From NCBI GenBank assembly GCA_028023455.1, contig JAQFVV010012423.1, forward strand, positions 620,001 through 684,000: 64,000 nucleotides of DNA. Direction: 5' to 3'. The position numbers and the translations under genes were made by a program. The number at the start of each line of letters is the position of its first letter. Within the stretch, counting starts at the first letter, position 1. The stretch comes from Epiperipatus broadwayi (lineage: Eukaryota; Onychophora; Udeonychophora; Euonychophora; Peripatidae). Shown here in pieces: positions 49,534 to 61,328 of the stretch. The notes beneath the pieces were generated by a model, which made no database searches, was not told the DNA's origin, and worked only from the letters and a program-made list of their open reading frames with translations.

Positions 49534-50560
49534 CACAACAACATTATGGACATATTTTTGTTTAATCATTGTTAAGAAGTAACTGTTATAATACAAGGGG
49601 AAAATCAGAGACATTTGAAATAAAAACTGGTGTTGAACAAGGTGTATATTTCTAATGTTGTTTTCAGTTTTTATGACAATTGTCTTAAGAACTGCTCATG
49701 AGCATCTTAAAAAAACAGGGAATAAGATGTGATTCAGGTTTGATGGTGGTTTTTTAAAATTTGAATAAATTAAAAACACAAGAAAGAGCATCTTCTTGGA
49801 ATCTGGATTTACAGTATGCTAATAGTAGTTCTATTTTTTTGCTAGTTCAAAAGACAATTTACAAAATGTATTTGATGTTTAAATGTAACATATAAAGAAT
49901 TTTCTATTAATAATTAATGTTTAAAAAACTAGTCTTTTATCCAGTCAATAATGGGGAAAAAATTCCTCAGTAACATTTAGCTTAGATGATTATTAACTTG
50001 AGATTGTAAATCAATTTATAAATTTTGATAGTTTTATAAGAAAAAAAGTGGTCTTAGTTGTTGAGATACAGCCCAGACTCCAATATGTTTCTATGGCATT
50101 TAACATGTTAAAGGCTAGTGTCTTTCATCAAAGGAAAACTCAGTGTAGAGCTATTGCTTTGCCTAATGTATTATGGGTGTGAAAAGTGATTAGCCTATCA
50201 GAGCAATATAAAACATTAGAAAAGTTTTATTTAAAGATGCTTCATAAAATTTGAAAATTCCAATGGAAAGATCATAAACCCAATTAATAGATCCTTCATT
50301 TTTTGTATGTCACACAGTAAAGTTACTATTGTATCACATCTTCACTGGATTGGACAGTGGATTAATGCTTCAAAACATTCTAAAAGAGGGTTTTATGATG
50401 AACTCGAGCATGATTTTTCTCAAAGAGATAGACCATATCTAGCTATAAAGATTATCTCAAAGTCATTTTAAAGAATTGCAATATTGATTGTTTCCATTGG
50501 GAAAATGTAGCAGGGAATAGAATACATTAGATAGCTCAATTTGTAAAAAAAATTTCTGTT
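49534..50560 (+). pseudogene. LINE fragment right of PLE copy 2 (RT to C-terminus)
   Basis: Broken plus-strand frames follow the RT order: KSETFEIKTGVEQG (49606-49647), LMLFSVFMTIVLRTAHEHL (about 49655-49710), YANSSSIFLL at the YADD position with both aspartates lost, then the post-RT tail ALPNVLWV ... YKTLEKFYLKMLHKI and HLHWIGQWINASKHSKRGF with YDELEHDFSQRDRPY. The tail fits the common LINE pattern LPTLLYG...L--FH-RCLR-IL...RW-GHV-RM...YGEL--G-R. It belongs to the same lineage as 56100-58930. It overlaps in RT coordinates with the fragment left of the PLE, so the two flanks are not simply one interrupted copy. Confidence 0.75.
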
Positions 50561-51640
50561 AAAGAAATTCAAAGATAGCATCACAAAATATCAAACAGGA
50601 AAATAAAGTAATATATTCTATAGGTGAATATATTTGTGGTTCATACAGTGATTTGTAAAGTCATTACAAAAGTTATTTCAAAATCAATATTTTTTTTTTC
50701 TTTGAAACTGAAATAGCCATACTTGTTGATGAGTCACTGCTATATTTGTATATCAATATTAGATATTCATTCATTAATGAGTATTTTACAAATATTTCTT
50801 CATCTATTTTATGTTTTATATTATATAACATTTTTAAATTATTTTATATTTAATTGTATAGTAAGTTGTTTAAAAAGTTATGTAATATTAGTATATCCAA
50901 ATATAATTTCATTAATCAATCCATTCAATGACTGGGATCTTTATTTTAAACTTTAATCAATTAAGAATCAATCCAAGAACTTTTAGCTTTTGATTTCATT
51001 CATTATTCTATCATTTCTTTAAACTACAAAATAATAAATGAACCTTTTTCAAATATATAATCTATTGGAAAGAGTATATTCTCATAATCTTTCAACAAAA
51101 ATTTAATATATATATATATATATATATTATAATGATCAGCCAAGATATAATGAAATTATTTCAATGTAATATGATTTATATGGGTGCCACCTAACATTAA
51201 ACATCAAAAAATAGACCAACATTTACTTTAATATAATATTGATGGTAACCACTACACAACTTCTATTTGCAATACTTAGCTAGGTTATGAAAAACATAAG
51301 TTTAATGAATGGACATGAAATAAATATACAGATCAGACAATATTACAAATAAAGACATTAACATACTGTTTAATGTAATAACAAAATGATATAGTTCATT
51401 ATAAATATAATTGTCAGTCAAAATATAACTTTCTTTTTTAACTTCAGCTGCATTAAAATGCAACTAACTCTACCTTTTTTTCTTTTTAAACATTCACTTT
51501 CTGTTTATAAACAAATCATAAAATATAGCTTGTTTGTATTAAATATAAACTTAAAATGGTTAAAATAGTATTTTTTAATGTAAAATATACAAAGCAAGTT
51601 ATATCTGTGGCATGATTTCTTCACAATGACAATATTTAAA
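50561..51640. other. AT-rich stretch without recognisable genes
   Basis: The open frame at 50723-50956 is hydrophobic low complexity without a motif. A TA run lies near 51107-51127. Confidence 0.5.
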
Positions 51641-52070
51641 AGCACCATTATACTCTATAAATTCTGCTAATACAATCTTTTTGCAACCTATTATCATTGT
51701 TTTGATTATATTTTCAGTCCAAATCATTACTACATAACATAGGGTTGACATTATCATATCATCAATGAATGCAATATATGAAATCCTTCTAATTTATAAT
51801 TAATAATGTCAACACTCAATATGACCTTAACAATACAACACTCATTTAACATATCTCATTATATATTAAATATAATAGAAAATAACTTTTTATCTTTCCT
51901 ATATTTTATGTCTTCTGTAATAGTAGCAAATGATCTTATAAATATTTTCTAATTTATATATACATTTCCAAATAAATATCTCTCCATTTTTTTTTTTTTA
52001 GAAACATTGAAAAAGTAAATGAATTCTTTCTTTAAAAATGCCTTTTTAAAAATCAGTGAAACATATTATC
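51641..52070 (-). pseudogene. faint LINE RT remnant
   Basis: On the minus strand, TDF-KAF near 52060 and SYIAFIDDMIMSTL near 51780-51740 resemble the RT motifs F-KAFD and YADDI, correctly ordered and about 280 bp apart. Stops intervene and spacing is shortened. Similarity to the remnant at 11.9-13.2 kb is possible but unproven. Confidence 0.4.
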
Positions 52071-52648
52071 TTTCTGTATATATTTATGTGTGTAATAATT
52101 AACAATTGTGCATATAGAAAAAATCAGAGGTCAAATATTCTTTAACAATCTCCAGTTTTAAAATTTGAAGTATTATTTTTTTCATTTTACCTAGAGATTT
52201 TTTTGAAAATAGCATGTCAAGTTCAGATATCTAGGGTAAATTTTGTAGTTGGCAAATTTTCAAATTTCTCTATTTGTTCATCATAATAACTTTACTTGCA
52301 TCTTGATTAAAACCAGAATCCAGACTGACTGCTTTAAGAAAAAATGACTTTATATATTACTGCTTCCTGTTTTTGCACACCCCAACATAGCTTTTCAACA
52401 TATTTTGTTTTTAACATCTTTTTATTTTAATTATAAAATTTTTCAAAACACTTTAAATGCTAGAATTTTTTTCTTGTTTTTGAATCTCCTATCTAAACAA
52501 GCTTAATCTTTTTTTAATCCAAATGAGTTGTTTTTACAATGCATTCTTTGATAAGAGAGCTTTAATATATTTTACTAGTTTCATTTAAATTAAAATGTTT
52601 TTACAAACTTATTACATTTTTTAAAAATATGACAATAATTTATATTAA

Positions 52649-53527
52649 CCCAATTTTTGCTAGTCATGATTAAAAACATGACGATTTGGCATCGGCTTCT
52701 GACTGTCCAAATCCCATCACTTTTAATGGTACGGTTAAAGTTTTACCATCGTTTGAAAATTTAGAAAAAGTTCCATAAGCTAGTCATGATTAAAAACATG
52801 ATGATTTGGCATCGGCTTCTGACTGTCCAAATCCCATCACTTTTAATGGTACGGTTAAAGTTTTACCATTGTTTGAAAATTTAGAAAAAGTTCCATAAGA
52901 TGCTGCCCTCTCTTGAATTATTTTACAAGTAAAAAATCAATAAAATGTCATCAACACTTTAAACAAAAGAAATGGATAGTCTCTTCTTGAATCTTATTAG
53001 CTGTTTTGACACAAAGAAAATAAAATGTCAATAACTCAAAAATTACAATTTGTTTTGTTTCATTACGAAAATGATAAACGAATGTTTTAGACCATTTTAA
53101 ATGTATTTTTTGACAAATTACAAATTATTTTGATAAATTATGCTAAAAATAAAATTATTTTAGAAACATAGTTAACAGTTTAACAAATAATTACAAAAAT
53201 TATTTGCTTTTTCTGCAATGTAAACAAATCATGTCGTCATCCAAAACATTTTCATTGGTCAAAAATATTGTTTTACATTTCTCTGCTCACAAATAATTTT
53301 ACAATTATAAAGAGAAATTCATTTTTGAAAAAACTTTCGTTCACTTTCATAATCTGACAAATTATTAATATACTTTTTACAAACGAAACTAAAGTGTATA
53401 TAATATTAAAAGATGAATATATTTTGATGATTGAATTTGTATTTTGACACTTCACTTTGTGAATTGACCAATTAAAACATTAGGCTTTTACCTCATTCAG
53501 CCAATAAAATAATCAGCAACAAAGAGG
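52649..53527 (-). mobile_element. piggyBac-like non-autonomous element, copy 2
   Basis: An 879-bp unit sits between TTAA at 52645-52648 and TTAA at 53528-53531. In family orientation (minus strand) it begins CCTCTTTGTTGCTGATTATT and ends TTTTTGGG-type (CAAAAATTGGG). It matches copy 1 at 2044-2843 through TTGGC-GAATGAG, AGTTTCGTTTGTAAAAAG, TGTCAGATTA-GAAAGT, ATTCGTTTATCATTTTCGTAA and TTATTGATTTTTTACTTG. It carries a 120-bp tandem duplication at its far end that copy 1 lacks. No transposase was recognised. Confidence 0.78.
52659..52898 (-). repeat. 120-bp tandem duplication with an open reading stretch
   Basis: Units 52659-52778 and 52779-52898 differ at about two positions. On the minus strand each unit contains an open stretch reading DGKTLTVPLKVMGFGQSEAD and then AKSS before a stop. 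In the distal unit the frame is open further upstream through CKIIQERAASYGTFSKF. The matching region in copy 1 keeps CKII--RA-SY but then hits stops. It could be a captured exon fragment, a relic of the element's own protein, or chance; no family was recognised. Confidence 0.6.
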
Positions 53528-53593
53528 TTAATATACATTTAATATTTTAATTTAAACATTTTATTCTATTTTATTAGTAGTACACTATATAAT

Positions 53594-53926
53594 AAACATT
53601 TTTTAAACTTTTGAATGCTATATTTATTAGCATCCTCAGAACTCTGAACATAATCTCTTAACACTGTAGAAGACCACATGGTCAACACTAAATCACATTT
53701 AATTGTAATTATCTTGATGGGGTTTAATAAAATATTACTTCGCATTATAATGACAATAAATATTAAGATCAGGATTTCCAATATTCTTTTAATTAAATTC
53801 ATAAATACATGTATATACACATTCGCCAGTATTGATTTAAAACATTTGTACGTTATTGTAAGATTCAAAAAGATTAAAAGATAAAAAAGCAATTGTGAAA
53901 CACATGTACACAGATTGATTATGTTT
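53594..53926. other. AT-rich stretch between elements
   Basis: Open frames on both strands (53566-53892 minus; 53678-53884 plus) overlap each other and have no recognisable domain, typical of random AT-rich sequence with few stops. Confidence 0.5.
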
Positions 53927-54215
53927 CAAAAGGCACTTTATTAACTCAAAGAAATTTTACATTGTATGCATTGGTTTTTACATAGGTTTGCATTGAATTA
54001 TTTGGTAATATTACATATATTAATTTATGGGGTTACATATGTTATTGGAGGGTTATTTAATGGGTATTCCAGAAATGGATGTTTCAGTTGAAAAGGCATT
54101 GTCCATTATTTATTAGTTCATTCATTACTTACAACATTGATGTCTGTTTTAACAGAGACCAAGTTGCCGCATATAAATGTAGACTTGTTATTAGTCTGTC
54201 TCTATTTTGAATGTG
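53927..54215 (-). mobile_element. 3' end of a LINE, same family as at 63.6 kb
   Basis: On the minus strand a frame reads AHIQNRDRLITS then LHLYAATWSLLKQTSML and a stop, followed by about 200 bp and AATAAAG-GCC-TTTTGAAAC. The copy at the right edge of the window reads nearly the same peptide and the same 3' end. Agreement in codons and stop position identifies the C-terminus of the encoded protein. The copy is 5'-truncated to a few hundred bases. Confidence 0.75.
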
Positions 54216-55879
54216 TGCTAATTATATTAAATATTAATAAAGTTGATATATTTATATAAAATTAAAGCTTAAAACTAAGATTAAATGAAAGGTAATAATT
54301 TCTAATTTAATAATACATTTTTAATGTAAATGCTTGCAGAAAAATATTTTAATGTAAAGTCGATTTGCATAATATATATCACTAAATACAAAGAAAGTTA
54401 AACCCCCCAAAAAATACAAACAATAATAAAACAAAATTTATAGTTTGATCAATTGAAAAAGCTTAATAATAGAGGTCTGTTAAATAATAGTCACATTTAA
54501 TTATTCTCAAAGGTAGTTTGGCATATCGTAATACCTTAACATAATTAATTTATATCAGCTCAATATATATTGTGCACTTTGTGTTATTTTTTAGCTAAAG
54601 ATCAAGTTGTAAAAATCAAAAAAAATTTTTTTTTTTTTGCAATTAAATTTAATAAATATAAAGTAAAAAATACATTTTCTGTCTATATATAAATGTATAT
54701 TTTAAAAACAAAAACAATGTAAAGTGCAAATAGTGTTTCTATAAATAAAGATGAAATTTAGTACCTTAAAATAAATAAAGCTTTGCTTGTGTAATAATTA
54801 TGTCTTATAGAGATACAACTTTTTTTTTTCTCAATCAATTTCAAATTAAAGGTTATAAAGTGCATTTTAGTTTAACATAATAACAGTAGTCTCTTTAGCT
54901 GCTAATCACGAAGATCTTTCATTAGATTTATTCTCTCTCTGATTGCTGCATCAGCAATACAAATCAAAAGATTTTTCTGCAGTGTTATCTCTTCAATTTT
55001 AACATTACTGGTTAAATTGAATAACGAACGACATTTTTATCATCTAAAATTGAGCAAAAAAAAAAAAACAATATACAGATAGTTGTTTTTTTATCCTAGT
55101 TTTTTTTCGTTATATTTTTCAGCTAAGCTAAATCAAATAAATTTAAAGTTAATATTACATCCTTATAATGCTGATTTTCTTAATTAGCAATAGTATTTTT
55201 TTTTATCTAATTGTTATTTATTTAACATTGAAAGTATGAATCATTCAAGTGATCTTATTTGCTATCATTATCACTCACATATAGAGATACACGTATTTTA
55301 CATGCATATGTGCTTGTGCGTACGTGTGTGCGAATATATTTGTATATCTCTCATTTCAATTATATCATATAAAATTCATTTTTTCTCACTATCTGCATTT
55401 TTTTGGGTAAAAAAATGTTGCTTTTCGAGTGAGCTTAATTATGAATACATGAAACAACTTATATACATATAATTATTCCATTTTATCATATATTCCTGAA
55501 ACATATAAACAAGAAAGACATATGCTGGGTACTGAACTCAGGTTATTGATAGATTCATAGTTGGCAGATAGTGAAAAGATTTTTAAACATTTGGTTAAGT
55601 GGATTAATCAGTTATAATTATTCATACAAAAATATCTATATCATGCTGACTTATTTTTTTTAATTTTGTCTTTTAAATTTTATTTTAATTTACTTTCTTC
55701 TTTAATCAATTAGAATTTATAGGATCCAATTATCATGCATGTGTGATGCTGCCAATTATCTCTCAGCTATAAATATGACAGTCCCTGTAGTTAAAAAATT
55801 GTCTAAATTTGTGAGTGATATAATTGTTTTTAGAGAAACTTGTTTTGAAAAGAATAAAGTTTTATTATTAACTGGTTTT
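54216..55879. other. AT-rich stretch without recognisable genes
   Basis: Long A/T runs and short frames only. The 55236-55472 frame is cysteine/histidine/tyrosine-rich but lies across simple ATATGTG-like sequence and shows no zinc-finger spacing. Confidence 0.55.
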
Positions 55880-56050
55880 ATATATATATATGGAAGATGA
55901 TAATCTGGACCAACTGATGAGTGCTGATTTAGCACGAAATATGCATATTAGTGATTATTTCTTTTCTGCATGTATGCGGTCATGTGTATCAGTAGTACGA
56001 GATAATGTGGATAGTGAAGTGGCTTAAAAATCTGAGTTCAAACCCCCTAT
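55880..56050 (+). repeat. dispersed repeat copy (family of the 22-kb inverted repeat)
   Basis: Matches 22690-22830, sharing GATGATAATCTGGACCAACT and GTGATTATTT, and then diverges. A short B-box-like GAGTTCAAACCCC near 56036 raises the possibility of a tRNA-derived component, but no A box was found. Confidence 0.7.
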
Positions 56051-56099
56051 ATTAACAATTGGTAAATAGCTATAGTTTCAATGAAGTGGAAGAGTATTG

Positions 56100-58938
56100 G
56101 ATTCTCTGTGAGGTCTGACTTGGAATTTTGTATTCTTAGAATTTTTAAATATATCTGTGAAAAACTAATGCCCATTTATCCGTATTTATGCTTCAAAAGT
56201 AGATTTAAAAACGTCTGTAAATAAAAAAGTCATTATTTTTTGCTGAAGCAAAGGATCTAATATTTTTTTTTATTTTTGGAGATTTTAATGCACATGTTGG
56301 TAATTTATGATCTATATTTATGAAAAATAAGATTATGAAAACTATGAGCATGATTGGTCTATTGTTATTAAATTTTCATGAAATACATAGTTTATTTACT
56401 ATAAAACAATTTGTTGGAGTAAAAAAATCACTATAAAGAAACTTTGATACCTCTCTATTAAAAAGCAAGTATTTTAAGTTATAGTTAAGGACCAGAATCT
56501 AAAATAAGTGAATATTATGTGAACACTTATTGACAATGTTGTATTTATATGTTGGACTATTTTCATTATCTAATAAGAGTATTGAATGTCTTTAGAAAAA
56601 TTTAACTTTATTTAAATATTCCAAATACATTCAACTGTTAGTAATAGCTCACAGGTTAGTATTTGCACAATGTTTCAAGAGGTATTATTCTCCCCTCTTC
56701 TTTAGGTGTTGCTGGCCTAACCAGTAACAGTACTAGCATGGGAATCAAACCTGGAACTTTAGATTCTTGAGTATTGAATTTTAAGATAACACTCTAACCA
56801 ACTGAGCTAAATAATCCAACATATAAATACATCTAAAACATTATCATCATAAACATTTAGGAAAACACTTATTAATAAAGATTATTGAACAGATAAAAAA
56901 AATAGTATTACCCTAAAATGATTATGGCATTAATTAATAATAGTTACTATCTCAAATATTCTAGTAGAAAAATACATTTTCATTTTTAAAAAAACTGTTA
57001 CTTCAACAATTTCTGAACAATAAACTGTCACATCAGATTCCAGCTTGGTCTTAGTTGTAATTTTCTTAAAGAGTGTATTTTTGGTAAAAGTGAGTCTATT
57101 TTTGAATTCACTGAAAATAATTCATGACTAATTCTCACAATGATTGTAGTATTAATTGATTCATTTAAGCAAAAAATATTAAAAAACTAAAACTTAAACT
57201 GATAATAAGAGAAACCATTTGCTGATGGCAGAATTTAATAACATACTATTGATTCATTTGGATTTGGACAAGGTTATTCAGCTTTATGCAGTTCAAATTA
57301 TTTGTTTATGATCAATTGAGAAAGTTGTTAGTTATAATAAGATACCAGATAGTTTCAATATATTAGATTGAAAATTATTGGAGTTTTGTAAGAATATACA
57401 AACACATAATGCTGGTCTATCTAATCCTATAGATACTTTTGCTGTTTGAGTTTATAAAAATTAAAAAGTAAAAAGTTGTCATTATTGTGGTTATGATTAC
57501 TATCCACTGCAGTAAAAGAAGTTACAAAGGTTTTATTGAATATGTCACATTCAATTATTGACATATAATTATGAGAGATTCATTATTGTTGTAAGGAATC
57601 AAAATGCTCTGTAGATAAAAATTGCATTGACCCCAAAATGCAAAAAATAATATCATGATCAAAGATGTGACATTTTTATTTATAGATTAAATAAGTCAAG
57701 AGGTTTGTAATGGTATTTGATGATACTTAATTTTCCACTGAAATTTATTAATGTTGTAAGACTTTTATATGATAAAATAAAAGGCAATCTACTACTAGTG
57801 CATTTGAAATGAAAACAGCTTTTTATCAGGCATGTATATTAGATATAACATTATTTTTCATTTTTATGACAATAATTTTTGAAGCACTTTATTAGTAGCA
57901 TTATAAAAGAGACAATAATTTTTATTGGTGAATTTTTAATTTAAACAAATCAGAAGTGAAAAAAAAAACACCTCCATACTTTTTACTTTTATTTCTACAA
58001 TATGTTAATGAATTTGCTTTTCGTTCTTATTCAAAAGATGTCCTACAAAACATTTTCAATATTCTGACTGCAACATATAAAAATGTTAATTTAATAACTA
58101 ATATTTAAGTAACTCAGGTCTTTTACCAATTCCTGACAAAGTAAAAATCTTTAGCAGCCTTTGGGTAGTTATAAACCAATCAAAAAGTATTAAAATTTTG
58201 ATAGCTATTTTCAGTGCGCAAAATTTAATAAGGTAAACTGCAATTAAATTTATTACATATAGACATGCTTTTTTTAAAAAAATCTAATTCATTATTTTGA
58301 AATCATAGATCTTCAATGGCCTAATGTAAATAAATTAGAAAAATTTAATTGAAAAATGCCCCATAAAATTCTAAAAATAGGATAAGATCATAAGAGCAAT
58401 TAATAAGATCTTATGTTTCTGGATGTGCTATTATAAAACATACTATTCTAAAATAATATCTTTATCAGATTAGACATGTGAAACCAATGAACAATGCATA
58501 ATTTTCTAAAAATGTGTTTGATAGGGATTTGGAGTATTGTTTTCATAGAAGTATGTCTTTGATCTCTTATTGACATAATATAAAAGCATAAAAAATTATT
58601 TAAGAATTTTCCATAAAATTCTGAAAATTATTAGATGCGAAGATATTGAATCTATAATTGCAAGAAATTGTTTTCATTATATGTAATGAGTAACATACAT
58701 TCTAAAAAACTATTTTCAGAAAACATGGATTTTGTGAAGAGGAGGACACCATTTACATTATAAAAACTATCTCAGAAAGTATAAGAAGGTTCACTATCAA
58801 TTACTTTTATTGGGAGGAAATACATAAAGTTAAAATGTAGGAAACCAACAATTTTAGGATTAAAAAGTTTCAGAATGAAAAAAAATTGATGGAGAAAAAT
58901 TTTAAAAATAGCTTTCCAAAATGACAAATAAATAGATT
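56100..58938 (+). mobile_element. decayed EN-RT LINE, interrupted by a SINE
   Basis: Plus-strand frames give the apurinic-type endonuclease motif FFFIFGDFNAHVGNL (about 56263-56310, catalytic D and N in GDFNAH) followed by MIGLLLLNFHEIHSLFTIKQ. After the SINE come the RT segments FPLKFINVVRLLYDKIKG (57740-57790), SAFEMKTAFYQACILDITLF and FIFMTIIFEAL (57797-57890), and LQYVNEFAFRSYSKDVLQNI at the YADD position (about 58000-58060). The post-RT tail (58310-58560) includes LEKFN-KMPHKILKI. Numerous stops and frameshifts make it dead. It is the same lineage as the pieces flanking PLE copy 2. Confidence 0.8.
56590..56822 (-). mobile_element. tRNA-derived SINE
   Basis: On the minus strand the element starts at about 56820 with GTTGGATTAT and has an A box TAGCTCAGTTGGTTAGAG (56808-56791) and a B box GGTTTGATTCC (56751-56741), spaced as in a tRNA. 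The tRNA-like head is followed by a body of about 140 bp unrelated to tRNA. Pol III would transcribe it from these internal boxes; mobilisation would depend on a LINE. It lies between the endonuclease and RT parts of the host LINE, so it is the younger insertion. The parent tRNA cannot be named because the anticodon arm has decayed. Confidence 0.85.
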
Positions 58939-58950
58939 AAAAAACTAACA
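58939..58950. repeat. target-site duplication, left copy
   Basis: AAAAAACTAACA here recurs at 61465-61476, directly after the poly(A) of the LINE between them. Confidence 0.8.
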
Positions 58951-58954
58951 TCAA

Positions 58955-59314
58955 TTGCTAAAAGTCCTTGAATCCATCAGTAATAGACTCAGCACACTCC
59001 CACATACTGATGTCAGCACACATGATATTATGGATCTAAAAGTGCAATACTATGAAAAACAGAAGGTTTTGGCACACTACATCGCAATCAAAAGGTCTAG
59101 GATTTTCTTATCTAATTGGCACAACTGGACACATAGCTACATCAGATGGGCTTTAGGATCCACTAAGCGGCCAACCCCCACCATGATTGAAATTGATCAC
59201 AATCTTTACTGTGGTCCAGAAATGCTTGGAAAAATACATGATCACCACCACCAAATTACAGAGCAAACAGCACGCAACCGGCAAAACATGGAAAGCTTCA
59301 AGCAACAACCTTGA
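58955..59314 (+). pseudogene. LINE ORF2 fragment upstream of the RT domain
   Basis: A 119-codon open frame, basic and His/Gln-rich at its end. It corresponds to the linker between endonuclease and RT (the KVQYYEKQKVLAHYIAIKRS region with helix-forming residues). Its ATG is unlikely to be a real start because the element is 5'-truncated here. The following codons shift frame before the segment YTPRTSRNPRFI (59365-59400), which has a counterpart in the older copy near 9460. Confidence 0.7.
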
Positions 59315-59946
59315 GCATAACATCACAGAAGCACAAATCATCTCAAAACTGCAATCATATCCGGAGTACACACCCCGGACTTCACGGAATCCCTAGATTC
59401 ATACTTCTACATTTGAGGCAGTTTACCGGCCCCATCATACACAGGACGATTGAAATACTGGCAGGTGACTTTCAGAACATTCCAGACATTTACCCCTGTA
59501 GCCTTAGTACCATTTTTTAAAAAAATAAATAAATCCTTCCAGCTTATTAAACCTTCAGCCCATTTCCATGATCCCATTTCTTATTAAAATTATCGAATCA
59601 ATAGTGAAAAACAGAATTCAAGAACAACTCTACCTGCACATCTCCAAATACCAATTTGTGAGGAAAGGTGCCTCCACATTAGATGCAGTACAATGATTCA
59701 TGCTCATAACAGAACATGTCAGGTTATGCAGAAAGACAAAATCACTAGTCATACAATGACTTCGCATCTGCATTTGACTCTGTTGTCCCATCAATACTAA
59801 TTCAAACATTAAAAGAATACCAAGTGCCTGAGATTTTTACAAATATCATAGGAAATAAATAGTCAAAATGAGAGTCATAGATCACATGACCCTATCTTCT
59901 ATTCAACCACTCCTGTTTCACCTCTCTAGATGGACGAATATCTGAG

Positions 59947-60204
59947 GGCATCAGACCTAATCTGTCGATCCCACAAGGATCACCACTGGCCACTCTCTGT
60001 TTCATCTCCTACATTAACCCCCTCCTAACAGAAATTGAATGCAGCATGCCCGGCATATACATCCCTGCATTAAAGCATCAGGTACATCACATCTCCTATG
60101 TTGATGATATATTGATCTTCCTGCCAGAACAAAAGTTTTTTTTACCTCTCATGCAGATTATTAACAAGCACGTCAAAAAATTAAACCTGAAAATCCAACT
60201 ATGA
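59947..60204 (+). pseudogene. LINE reverse transcriptase core
   Basis: The frame gives GIRPNLSIPQGSPLATLCFI, then YINPLLTEIE and HHISYVDDILIFLPEQ. The QGSPL box and the YVDD box with both catalytic aspartates are intact. It closes at a stop at 60202-60204 and the next open segment is one frame away. Upstream RT motifs (59560-59940) are readable only in pieces because of stops. Confidence 0.85.
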
Positions 60205-60214
60205 CAAATCCTCA

Positions 60215-60733
60215 ATGTGGAAGATCACAACAGGATCAGTAATACTTTCTATCTTCACATCCCAACCTCAAAAATTTCTGGGGTTTCCTATATCAAAGTC
60301 AAAGTTAACCATGACTAAAGAAATAACAAACTCAATACTAAAAAAAATTCGCAAAATTGTAACCTCACTCTCCAGAGTCACCCTATCACTGCCTGGGAAA
60401 ACATCCCTATTGAACATGTCAATCTTTCCCAGGTTAAACTATTTTCTTCCAGTAATTAGGCCTACTAAGACTTTTGAAACTGCAATGAACTCATTATGGT
60501 CCAGACTTCTATGGAAAGGCAAAGTAGTTGCCATAAGTATTTTCAAAATGCATATGCCAAAGGACATGAATGGGTTAGGCCTCCATTCCATATCCACACT
60601 TTTCCTTCAGAAAGCGATGTGCATGATAAGATCCACATATCACAGATACCTGGAAGAACCATTTATTCCAGTAAATCCAATGGATACCCCACCACCATTT
60701 TGTAGCAAGTGTGCTATGGAAACACATCACTAA
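60215..60733 (+). pseudogene. LINE RT thumb and post-RT region
   Basis: This 172-codon frame contains KFLGFPISKSKLTMTKEI (family FKYLG--I), the LPGKTSLLNMSIFPRLNY segment (family L-GR---IK--ILP---Y), and LLWKGKVVAISIFKMHMPKD followed by MNGLGL (family FIW-GK--RI----L--PK--GGLGL). It ends with a C-x-x-C (CSKC) near the frameshift. No catalytic residues lie here; the region shapes the RT thumb. Confidence 0.8.
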
Positions 60734-61328
60734 TATGATAACAATAACAAAACCTATTTTAGATGGAAAGAAAACATATTGGCAGATGTATAAATTAAGA
60801 TATGCAAACCTCACTGCCTCTCAACAATCGCTAGGGCTAAATAACAAGTCACTGATATGTAAATCAAAGAACTGGTACATCGAGTCCAAATACATAGATT
60901 TTCTGATAAAATTAAATCTAGACTCCCTACCTATAAATCACTTCTTGGTCACAAGAAGAGGATTCTCCAAGCTCAAAATGCTATGTCAGCTGTACTCAAC
61001 TGCAGATGAAACTATTATTCATCTTTTGTATGTCTGTCCTTATTTAAGCTCACTTAGATCCTATATCTGCCAACAGGTGTCCTTTGATCACAGATACTCC
61101 CTCTGTATCGAAAATGCTATCAAGGCAGGAGTTTTTTCCACCATCAGAACATCCATATTCCTTACATTTGCACTCTGGCTCACCAGGTGTGAGCACATCT
61201 TCCAGTGCTCAGATAATAATGTTAAAGGCACCTATATCAAAATTTTGACAAACTTTCGTGACAGAGATCGACTTCTGGCACCCAATAGATTACACCCTGA
61301 ATCCTGGGCTGGTGTCAACCTGTCCTAG
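60711..61328 (+). pseudogene. LINE C-terminal region
   Basis: A 205-codon frame, shifted relative to the preceding one. HFLVTRRGFSKLKML...C and ETIIHLLYVCPYLSSLRSYI form the H-x-x-x-C-type block of the zf-RVT region at the end of many LINE proteins. The end FLTFALWLTRCEHIF ... FRDRDRLL matches the tail of the older copy near 11200-11330. The stop at 61326 is probably the native one, leaving a 3' UTR of about 115 bp before AATAAA. Confidence 0.8.

Noticed and set aside
53566-53892. 108-codon minus-strand frame overlapping a plus-strand frame
   Set aside because: Ile/Leu-rich, no motif, mutually overlapping frames typical of AT-rich random sequence.
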